NCBI GenBank assembly: GCA_023430725.1 | Contig: JAEYZD010000048.1 | Span: forward strand, 1 to 9,714 | DNA length: 9,714 bases | Source: Bacteroidota bacterium | Lineage (GTDB): Bacteria; Bacteroidota; Bacteroidia; Bacteroidales; VadinHA17 | Direction of reading: 5' to 3' | Shown: positions 1 to 6,345 of the stretch, piece after piece | Layout of the letters: the number at the start of each line of letters is the position of its first letter | How positions within the stretch are numbered: position 1 is the stretch's first letter | Translations under genes and position numbers: made by a program | The notes under the pieces: generated by a model | Databases searched by the model: none | What the model was told of the DNA's origin: nothing | What the model saw: the letters and a program-made list of their open reading frames with translations, nothing else

Positions 1-45
1 ATGGTCGGAGACCATCGAGAATTGTAGTAGCAGCAGCCACCCCAC

Positions 46-79
46 CCCGCTCCGGCAGCCGCGAGGCTGCCGGAGCGGG
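46..79 (+). terminator. Perfect 15-bp GC-rich hairpin with GCGA loop (possible terminator of an upstream gene)
   Basis: The arms at 46-60 and 65-79 are exact reverse complements and enclose the four-base loop GCGA. Read on the plus strand, that loop is a GNRA tetraloop closed by a C-G pair, which makes a very stable RNA hairpin. On the minus strand the loop would be TCGC, so plus-strand RNA is the likelier working form. Neither side has a T-tract (plus-strand continuation is ccctgttgcg), so it is not a textbook Rho-independent terminator. It could end transcription of a gene left of the window, act as an mRNA-stabilising 3' structure, or be a dispersed intergenic palindrome. The structure is directly visible; the role is inferred. 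Confidence 0.45.
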
Positions 80-107
80 CCCTGTTGCGAACACCGGATA
101 AACAATA

Positions 108-137
108 TTTGTTCTTGTTCCGTGTTGTATACCTTGG
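108..137 (+). promoter_or_regulatory. Possible Bacteroidota-type promoter for the DUF6340-like gene
   Basis: A TTTG at 108-111 could be the -33 element. TACCTTGG at 130-137 matches the -7 consensus TAnnTTTG at all fixed positions but one. The spacer is 18 bases, close to the usual 19-20. Transcription would then start near 143, giving a leader of only about 15 bases before the ATG at 159. The single mismatch and short spacer keep this tentative. Confidence 0.35.
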
Positions 138-158
138 GAAACACAAACACTGTCCGCA

Positions 159-1193
159 ATGAAGAAGTACCTCATTCTGCCACTGCTAACCGCAGCACTG
201 GCTTCCTGTGCCACACAGGAACTCTACCTGAACGTCACCCAACCGGCCCCGGTGACTATCGCTCCGGAGATAAAAACCGTCGGGATCATCGACCGCTCCA
301 CTCCCACAGACCAGACAAAATCGCTCGATAACCTTGACAAACTGCTCTCCCTCGAAGGGACCCGCCTCGACTCCATCGGAACCAGGGAAGCGATAAAGGG
401 CGTAACTGAGGAACTCAATGCAAATGACCGGTTCAACGAGGTAAAACTCCTTGACGGCCTGCAGTTCAGAACCAGCGGCATGGGAGGAATGCCACTACCC
501 CTGACATGGGAACAGGTTGAGATGATATGCTCGGATAACGGCACCCAGGCTCTCTTCGCGCTTGAGATGTATGACACAGACACCAGGGTAAACTACTCCA
601 CCGAGCCGACCAAAATCAAAACGCCGCTAGGATCAATTCCGGCCCTGAATCACATCGCCTCAATGGAGACCCTTGTGAAGACCGGGTGGAGACTCTACTC
701 CCCGTCCGACAGGGCAATTCTTGATGAATTCATTGTTGCTGAATCTGTTGTATTTGCCGGTAAGGGCATCAATCCCGTTGCCGCAGTGGCAGGCATGATG
801 AACCGTAAGGAAGCGGTGAAGGAGGTCAGCAGTAAGGCGGGCCATATCTACGCCCTTCGCCTGATACCCTACAGACTCAGGGTGACTCGCGATTACTTCG
901 TCAAGGGGACAGATAATTTCAAGATCGCAAAGCGACGCGCTCAGCTTGGCAAATGGGATGATGCAGCCGAACTTTGGAAGCAGGAAACCACCAATCCGAA
1001 AATGAAAGTCGCCGGCAGGGCTCATTATAACATGGCCATTATCAGCGAGATAAACGGCGACCTCGACGCAGCAACCTCCTGGGCGCAGAAGGCTTATTCA
1101 GATTACCGCAACAAGCACGGACTCCGTTACGTCCGCATCCTCGAGAACAGAAAATACATCGAGGAGGTTCTGAAATACCAGGAACAGAGATAA
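159..1193 (+). CDS. DUF6340-like lipoprotein of unknown function
   Basis: This gene encodes a 344-residue exported lipoprotein. The N-terminus MKKYLILPLLTAALASC has two lysines, a hydrophobic stretch and the lipobox L-A-S-C, so Cys17 should be lipidated after signal peptidase II cleavage. The next segment (QPAPVTIAPEIKTVGIIDRS, about residues 28-47) resembles the start of DUF6340 proteins of Bacteroidota; this assignment is from memory of the pattern, not a search. Roughly residues 258-315 (GKWDDAAELWKQ ... ARAHYNMA-like, then GDLDAATSWAQKAY) look like one or two TPR-type helical pairs, suggesting protein contacts. The ATG at 159 is the first start after an in-frame stop at 99-101. No catalytic motif is visible. 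The next gene follows after 76 bases on the same strand and may be co-transcribed. The coding call is solid; the function is unknown. Confidence 0.85.
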   Translation: MKKYLILPLLTAALASCATQELYLNVTQPAPVTIAPEIKTVGIIDRSTPTDQTKSLDNLDKLLSLEGTRLDSIGTREAIKGVTEELNANDRFNEVKLLDGLQFRTSGMGGMPLPLTWEQVEMICSDNGTQALFALEMYDTDTRVNYSTEPTKIKTPLGSIPALNHIASMETLVKTGWRLYSPSDRAILDEFIVAESVVFAGKGINPVAAVAGMMNRKEAVKEVSSKAGHIYALRLIPYRLRVTRDYFVKGTDNFKIAKRRAQLGKWDDAAELWKQETTNPKMKVAGRAHYNMAIISEINGDLDAATSWAQKAYSDYRNKHGLRYVRILENRKYIEEVLKYQEQR

Positions 1194-1194
1194 A

Positions 1195-1264
1195 GACCGC
1201 CTGATTCAATCAGGTCACGGCCGGTCATCACTCCTGATTATTATCTTTACGTCTGCAAACAGAC
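1195..1264 (+). other. Intergenic spacer with two small hairpins before the mannosidase gene
   Basis: The 76-base gap between the lipoprotein and the mannosidase holds two short palindromes. CCTGAT at 1200-1205 pairs with ATCAGG at 1209-1214 around a 3-base loop, and gaccg (1195-1199) could also pair with cggtc (1224-1228). GTCTG at 1251-1255 pairs with CAGAC at 1260-1264 around CAAA, ending five bases before the ATG at 1270, where a ribosome would bind. TATCTTTA at 1242-1249 differs from TAnnTTTG only in its last base, but no -33 element stands at the right distance. No Shine-Dalgarno sequence is apparent. The downstream gene may therefore be read through from the lipoprotein gene or have a weak promoter of its own. 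Confidence 0.3.
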
Positions 1265-1269
1265 AAGAT

Positions 1270-3543
1270 ATGATCAGGATCCTTTCCGCCATACTCATAC
1301 TCAACCTGGCGTCTGCCCTGTGCATCGGTCAGGATACAGACCCGCTGAGACATGTCAACCCGTTCATCGGAACCGACCGGATGGGGCATACCTACCCGGG
1401 TGCTACCGTGCCGTTCGGAATGGTGCAGCTATCACCCGACACCGACACGCTGCCATACGAAGCTGACGGCCGCTATAACAGGGATGTATATAAGTATTGT
1501 GCAGGCTACCAGTATGCTGACAGCACCATCGTCGGCTTCTCACATACACACTTCAGCGGCACCGGACACTCTGACCTCGGCGACATACTCCTGATGCCAA
1601 CCACAGGCCCGCTTCAGCTGAACCCCGGTACCTCCGATGCACCTGAAAATGGTTACCGCTCACGGTTCTCGCATGCAGAAGAGAAAGCCTCACCCGGGTA
1701 TTATTCGGTTAAACTCAGGGATCATGACATCCTGGCTGAACTGACAGCCACAACACGCGCAGGGGTGCACCGGTACACTTTTAACAAGGGCGGCGATGCG
1801 CACGTAATCCTGGATATGGTTCACGGAATCTATAACGATGAGGGGAAGAATGTATGGACCTTCATCAGGGTGGAGAATGACACCCTGGTAACCGGCTTCC
1901 GGCAAACAAGCGGATGGGCGCGGACAAGATCACTCTATTTTGCAATTGCCTTCTCCAAACAAATAGGTTCATACGGCTTCATTGACGACTCCCCCACGCG
2001 GGTCTACAGGGGATTCTGGCGTCGCTTCAATCAGCGGAATAACTTCCCGGAAGCGGCAGGCAGGAACATCAGGGGCCATTTCGACTTCACAACAGAGCCC
2101 GGGGAGGAGATCACAGTCAGGGTGGCAATATCGCCGGTAAGCACGGAAGGTGCTGTGGCCAATATGATTGCAGAGGCACCGCGGGCTGACTTCGACGCAG
2201 TCAGAAAAAACGCGGAAACCATGTGGCGGAAGGAGCTTGAGAGGGTCAAAGTCACAATGATGAACAAGGACCAGCTTACCAGCTTCTATACAGCACTTTA
2301 CCATACATATCTGTCGCCGACAGTCTATACGGACAGCGACGGCCGGTACAGGGGCCTCGACCAGAATATCCACACGGCAGAGGGATTCACCAATTACACC
2401 ACATTCTCACTGTGGGACACCTACCGGGCGCTGCACCCGCTTTTTACCATCCTGCAACAGCGGCGAACTGCTGATATGATAAACTCAATGCTGGCCCACT
2501 ATGACCAGAGCGTTCATGACATGCTTCCCGTCTGGTCTCATCATGCAAATGAAAACTGGTGCATGATAGGGTACCACTCGGTGCCGGTGATTGCCGACGC
2601 CATTGTGAAGAAGATCGAAGGATTTGACTATTCCCGGGCACTGGAGGCATGTGTCACCACTGCCCGAAACGGCTGGTATGACGGACTGGATGATTACATG
2701 AAGCTGGGATACGTCCCCGACGAACGAACCGGCTCCTCTGTTTCCGTAACCCTTGAATATGCTTATGACGACTGGTGCATTGCGCAGATAGCCGGCAAGG
2801 ATGAGTTGCGCCGAGAGTTCACGGAAAGGTCCCGGAATTACCTGAATGTATGGGATCCTTCAACCGGCTTCATGCGCCCACGGAAAGCCGATGGCACTTT
2901 CAGACAGGAGTTCGATGTACTGAGCACCCACGGCCAGGGTTTCATCGAAGGAAACGCATGGAACTACAGCCTTTATGTGCCACATGACCCGGATGCACTG
3001 ATCAGGTTTCACGGCGGGAAAAAGAGATTCACGGAGCATCTTGACTCGCTCTTCACAATGTATCTCCCCGACAGTTTCTTTGCAGAGACGGAGGATATCA
3101 CCCGCGAAGGGATCATCGGCAATTATGTTCACGGCAATGAACCCTCGCACCATGTGCCTTATTTATACAATTACGCCGGGGCGTCGCGAAAGACCCAGTA
3201 CTGGGTTCGTCATATAATGGACACCAAGTACCTGCCAGCCCCTGACGGGCTGAGCGGAAACGACGACTGCGGGCAGATGAGCGCGTGGTACATCTTCAGC
3301 GCACTCGGTTTTTACCCTGTTGCACCGGGTGCGGACAGGTATGATCTGGGCAGCCCGCTGGTCAGGGAAGCTACCCTGGAACTGGAGAACGGAAAAACAT
3401 TCACCGTTACTGCCGTCAACCAGGGACATCAGAATATTTATGTAAGGAAGGCTGAGCTCAACGGAAAAAGGCTCGACCGCCTTTACATTACTCATGATGA
3501 GATAATGCAGGGCGGCCGCCTTGTATTTTATATGGGCAGGTAA
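1270..3543 (+). CDS. Secreted GH92 family alpha-mannosidase
   Basis: This 757-residue exo-acting glycosidase should remove terminal alpha-linked mannose from N-glycans or mannans using calcium and an inverting mechanism, as known for GH92. A signal peptide (about residues 1-20, cleavage before Gln21) exports it; Cys18 lacks a proper lipobox. The N-terminal beta-sandwich begins with HVNPFIGTD and contains GATVPFGMVQLSPDT and the GFSHTHFSGTGHSDLGD block. The C-terminal (alpha/alpha)6 part has YTTFSLWDTYRALHPL, HYDQSVHDMLPVW, FIEGNAWNY (Glu560), GNEPSHH (Glu624) and GNDDCGQMSAWYIFSALGFYP (Asp665, Asp666). From family knowledge, Glu560 is the likely general acid and the Asp pair the base; I did not align it. 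The length is normal for GH92 and the gene looks intact. Linkage preference (alpha-1,2, -1,3, -1,4 or -1,6) cannot be read reliably. It faces the GH-D enzyme tail to tail, which suggests a shared glycan-degrading setting. Confidence 0.95.
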   Translation: MIRILSAILILNLASALCIGQDTDPLRHVNPFIGTDRMGHTYPGATVPFGMVQLSPDTDTLPYEADGRYNRDVYKYCAGYQYADSTIVGFSHTHFSGTGHSDLGDILLMPTTGPLQLNPGTSDAPENGYRSRFSHAEEKASPGYYSVKLRDHDILAELTATTRAGVHRYTFNKGGDAHVILDMVHGIYNDEGKNVWTFIRVENDTLVTGFRQTSGWARTRSLYFAIAFSKQIGSYGFIDDSPTRVYRGFWRRFNQRNNFPEAAGRNIRGHFDFTTEPGEEITVRVAISPVSTEGAVANMIAEAPRADFDAVRKNAETMWRKELERVKVTMMNKDQLTSFYTALYHTYLSPTVYTDSDGRYRGLDQNIHTAEGFTNYTTFSLWDTYRALHPLFTILQQRRTADMINSMLAHYDQSVHDMLPVWSHHANENWCMIGYHSVPVIADAIVKKIEGFDYSRALEACVTTARNGWYDGLDDYMKLGYVPDERTGSSVSVTLEYAYDDWCIAQIAGKDELRREFTERSRNYLNVWDPSTGFMRPRKADGTFRQEFDVLSTHGQGFIEGNAWNYSLYVPHDPDALIRFHGGKKRFTEHLDSLFTMYLPDSFFAETEDITREGIIGNYVHGNEPSHHVPYLYNYAGASRKTQYWVRHIMDTKYLPAPDGLSGNDDCGQMSAWYIFSALGFYPVAPGADRYDLGSPLVREATLELENGKTFTVTAVNQGHQNIYVRKAELNGKRLDRLYITHDEIMQGGRLVFYMGR

Positions 3544-3577
3544 CAAAACCTTGCCCGAATAAAAATCAACCAGTCGT

Positions 3578-3593
3578 GCTGAACCTGTTCAGC
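3578..3593. terminator. Short palindrome between convergent genes (weak bidirectional terminator candidate)
   Basis: GCTGAA at 3578-3583 and TTCAGC at 3588-3593 form a 6-bp stem around a 4-base loop in the 61-base gap between two convergent glycosidase genes. Position suits a shared terminator. The plus-strand continuation (ggggtcaattctatctttt) has only scattered T residues, and the minus-strand side (cgactggttgatttttatt) has a T-run about ten bases away. The call rests mainly on location. Confidence 0.3.
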
Positions 3594-3604
3594 CGGGGTC
3601 AATT

Positions 3605-6142
3605 CTATCTTTTCAGAACCGGCTTAATCCAGTCTGCAGGCAGACCGCCGAAACGGGACTCGCCATCGCCGCTTTCAACCGCCAGTTCCAGCTCCTTCAC
3701 CCCGGCCACGGAGACCTCTAAGGCTGCAAGCGGATCATCGGGACCCATCGCGGCACTGCGCCACAGCTCCCTGCCATCGCCCCTGACCACAAAGACAACG
3801 GTCTGTCCGGGACGTGCCCTCCTGATGTTGTCATCAATGGCCACAGATGCACTTAAACTGCTGAAGACACCACCTAGATCATACTTCCTGGCTGCCCCGC
3901 CTGACATCCCGAAGCTGCCTGTGTACCTCACACTGTCAACGGTGACGGGCCACGAGAATCGTGACATCCCCCCCGTGAAGCTCATCTCTGCGAGCGAAAC
4001 CTCACCAGGCAGCAGTTTTGAGACAGTAAATGTTACATCATGTTTCCTGGTGTCGTTCTGGTTACGCTGGCTTACTGTTCCGTCATCCCATACCGTCTTT
4101 ACATCCACTGCATATTCCTTCAGAGGATCAAGACCGTTGATCACATAGAAAGAGTTTGGAGTATAGCCCAGCAGTTTCCCGTCGAGATATACCTGGTAAC
4201 CTGAATTCAGATAGTACTGCGACCTCCATGTGACACGCACCGCATTCAGACCATCCGGTTCCACGCTGACACCGTCGGGCTGCCTGATTGTATAGCTGTA
4301 TGCATAATCAGGCTCGAAGGAGACACTCCATGAGATATCGCCTGACGCGGGAGCCGCAAATGAAACCTCGGCCCACCCCTGGTGAGAATTGGCATTGACA
4401 GCCAGTTTCTTCTTACCCATTTTGGCAGTAACACTCTTCACCCTGTAGTATTTACCCCTCGGATAGGCGAAGTGCAGCTTGTATTCATTCCCTGCCGGCA
4501 GTGTGCTGATGCCGCTCAGAACGGTTCCCTCCGCATCTGACCTGAACTCCCTGAGGTCAACCCATCCCTGGGTGATATGCCGGCTTGTGCTTACGAGCTG
4601 TATCTTCCCGTTATCAGGGACAAGAGTCAGGACCCGCACGCTGGCGGGCATAATTTCAATACCGATGCCAGCTTCCCAGGCTCCCATATATTCACTGTTC
4701 CAGTAGTCAAACACATGAACCGGGGCATCGGCCTCAATACCAAGCTCCTTCCAGTCAAGGTTCAGAGTGACCGGCCTGGATGCATCGAAATTGAACAGCC
4801 CCGTGACATCATATTGCCTGCCGAGATGATTGACCTTTAGATCCCATATCCTCTTCCTCGAACCTGCCGGGAAGAGGTCAAGCGGCCTGATATCAACAGC
4901 CGGATAGACCTTCTTCATCATATCAATCCTCTCTGCCGACAGATCGGTGAGACGGTCAGACGACATAAGCGCCTGGCCTGTCAGTCCCTGCAGCGTGGCC
5001 CATACCCTGGCCTGCTCAACCGTGAGCGGCTGACGCAACAGCATGACGTCGGGGTCAGTATACCATACTATATTATGCTGCCAGTAACTCTCCAAAGTCG
5101 GATCGAGGGCTGTGAAAAAACCGTCCCATCCAAGAACCACATCGCCCCCTGTCCTGGAGCCGTCCATGATACCTGCCCCTTCTATCGGGAGGCCCCAGCA
5201 ACCTAAAAGGAAACTCTCATCACCAATCGCATCCCTGATTATATCAAGCGTCACCCTGTAGAGGGAGTCGGCCGCCCCGCCCGGCACTGCCATGAACTCA
5301 GAATGCTTTGCGTACTCATCAACCACTATGGGCTGGCCGTCAATCTTGTAATACTCATAACCCCAGCCGGCCATCGTGGCAAAGAGATCATGAAAGTACT
5401 TCTTGCCTGCATCGGATGTCGGATCAAGAAGCCAGTCGCCCTCCCAGGTCTTTGAGGGAGAGGTGCCATCGGGCTTAAGGATAAACACACCCGGGTTTTG
5501 TTTAACCACCTCTGCGTTAGACTGGCCGTGAGGTGCAATCCATATCCCCGGTACAAGGCCTTTCGACTTAATGTAGGCAGCCAGGTCAGCCATCCCCCCT
5601 GAAAAGCTCGGGTCAAAACCGGTCCAGTCGCGTGAACCCTTCCTGCCGGCAGCTGACAGAGCCTGCCAGCCGTCGTCCACCTGCACGTATTCAGCGCCGT
5701 AGGGTTTGAGATGCTCAGCTATCCAGTCGGTGTTGAGCCGCACTTCCCTGTCGGTTATGTGCTGATAATAATAGTACCATGTGCACAACCCTGACGGCGG
5801 CAGCGGAAATATCTCCTTCGAAAGCGGTTTATAAAACTTCACACCAAGTGAATCACGGTAGTAATTGCTGATTACAGTCCCGTCCCTCAGCGTCACCTGG
5901 TCCTTCACCGGGTCAAAGCTGCCCTGTGATAAAGGTGTGGTGACCTCGCCAAGTGTCATCACAAAGAGATCCCTGTTTTCACCGTCAGTGATCCTTGCAG
6001 GTATCACCCTGGGCCATTCAGTAACCGGGCCGGCCCATACACTATTTTGATTTTCAGCCATTTTCTGTGCGCAGACTTCCGCTGGACTAAACCATGGCAG
6101 CAACAACGAAACGGCAACCAATACAAGGAGACTTTTTTTCAT
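3605..6142 (-). CDS. Secreted clan GH-D alpha-galactosidase-like glycoside hydrolase with C-terminal FN3-like and NPCBM-like modules
   Basis: This 845-residue enzyme resembles GH36/GH27 (clan GH-D) alpha-galactosidases, which cleave terminal alpha-linked galactose or N-acetylgalactosamine by a retaining mechanism. A signal peptide ends near VCA-Q (residues 23-26). The (beta/alpha)8 barrel starts near the LCTWYYYYQH segment and contains YVQVDDGWQ (Asp156-Asp157, substrate-binding in the family), YEYYKIDGQP with predicted nucleophile Asp268, and MDGSRTGGDVVLGW with predicted acid/base Asp334. The 66-residue spacing of the two aspartates fits the clan. A beta domain follows the barrel. Residues about 622-700 (PDGVSVEPDGLNAVRVTW ... 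YAVDVKTVW) look like an FN3 fold, and about 700-845, ending in a DWIKPVL motif, look like an NPCBM carbohydrate-binding module. The start at 6142 gives a clean signal peptide. The sugar specificity is unproven: the acid/base motif SRTGGD differs from classical GH36. Its promoter region holds a strong dyad at 6159-6185. Confidence 0.85.
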   Translation of the reverse strand: MKKSLLVLVAVSLLLPWFSPAEVCAQKMAENQNSVWAGPVTEWPRVIPARITDGENRDLFVMTLGEVTTPLSQGSFDPVKDQVTLRDGTVISNYYRDSLGVKFYKPLSKEIFPLPPSGLCTWYYYYQHITDREVRLNTDWIAEHLKPYGAEYVQVDDGWQALSAAGRKGSRDWTGFDPSFSGGMADLAAYIKSKGLVPGIWIAPHGQSNAEVVKQNPGVFILKPDGTSPSKTWEGDWLLDPTSDAGKKYFHDLFATMAGWGYEYYKIDGQPIVVDEYAKHSEFMAVPGGAADSLYRVTLDIIRDAIGDESFLLGCWGLPIEGAGIMDGSRTGGDVVLGWDGFFTALDPTLESYWQHNIVWYTDPDVMLLRQPLTVEQARVWATLQGLTGQALMSSDRLTDLSAERIDMMKKVYPAVDIRPLDLFPAGSRKRIWDLKVNHLGRQYDVTGLFNFDASRPVTLNLDWKELGIEADAPVHVFDYWNSEYMGAWEAGIGIEIMPASVRVLTLVPDNGKIQLVSTSRHITQGWVDLREFRSDAEGTVLSGISTLPAGNEYKLHFAYPRGKYYRVKSVTAKMGKKKLAVNANSHQGWAEVSFAAPASGDISWSVSFEPDYAYSYTIRQPDGVSVEPDGLNAVRVTWRSQYYLNSGYQVYLDGKLLGYTPNSFYVINGLDPLKEYAVDVKTVWDDGTVSQRNQNDTRKHDVTFTVSKLLPGEVSLAEMSFTGGMSRFSWPVTVDSVRYTGSFGMSGGAARKYDLGGVFSSLSASVAIDDNIRRARPGQTVVFVVRGDGRELWRSAAMGPDDPLAALEVSVAGVKELELAVESGDGESRFGGLPADWIKPVLKR

Positions 6143-6158
6143 AATTTTTAAATGTATT

Positions 6159-6185
6159 ATTTACACTTTTACTCTAAGTGTAAAT
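6159..6185. promoter_or_regulatory. Operator-like 10-bp perfect dyad upstream of the alpha-galactosidase-like gene
   Basis: The arms ATTTACACTT (6159-6168) and AAGTGTAAAT (6176-6185) are exact reverse complements separated by 7 bases. The dyad lies 17-43 bases upstream of the minus-strand start codon at 6142. The octamer taaatgta occurs twice, at 6149-6156 and 6181-6188. On the minus strand it reads TACATTTA, which misses the -7 consensus TAnnTTTG only at the last base. If the distal copy is the -7 element, the dyad covers the transcription start, a classic repressor position. No convincing -33 element was found. The dyad is visible; its use as an operator, or as a leader hairpin, is inferred. 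Confidence 0.5.
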
Positions 6186-6272
6186 GTACATCTTTCCCGT
6201 GAAAAATGAGCCACAGGTATTGCATAACACAAATTGAAGTAGCGAATGGCTGTTTTTCCGGGGTTGAAGCAG

Positions 6273-6308
6273 GAAAAAAAGAAGCCGGACCAGTGAATGG
6301 ACCCGGCT
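6273..6308 (-). terminator. Rho-independent terminator of the dsbD gene
   Basis: Read on the minus strand, AGCCGG (6308-6303) pairs with CCGGCT (6288-6283). The stem can extend by three further pairs, two of them G-T, around a loop of about eight bases. It is followed directly by TTCTTTTTTTCC-type sequence (6282-6271). It lies 38 bases after the stop codon at 6346-6348 and upstream of the glycosidase promoter region, so it should insulate the glycosidase gene from dsbD transcription. Stem and T-tract together make this the clearest terminator in the window. Confidence 0.85.
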
Positions 6309-6345
6309 CCTTAAATTATTCGGCACGTGGAATGGCCGCCGGAAC

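Noticed and set aside
1..15. Inverted repeat ATGGTC-GGA-GACCAT at the left edge
   Set aside because: The arms are only six bases at the window edge and have no promoter or partner feature, so chance cannot be excluded.
1..27. Short open frame MVGDHREL ending in TAG TAG, possibly the tail of an upstream gene
   Set aside because: Only eight codons are visible, the other two plus-strand frames are also open here, and no family can be recognised, so neither strand nor frame can be supported.
660..1025. Minus-strand open frame opposite the lipoprotein gene
   Set aside because: It has no start context or recognisable motif and lies entirely within the lipoprotein coding sequence.
3576..4148. Plus-strand open frame of 190 codons opposite the GH-D gene
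   Set aside because: It is antisense to the NPCBM-like region and Ser/Pro/Thr-rich, as expected for a shadow of a real gene.
6202..6233. Possible promoter for the GH-D gene: TTTG (6233-6230, minus) with TCATTTTT as -7
   Set aside because: The -7 candidate lacks the essential TA and has two mismatches to the consensus, so it was not listed as a feature.
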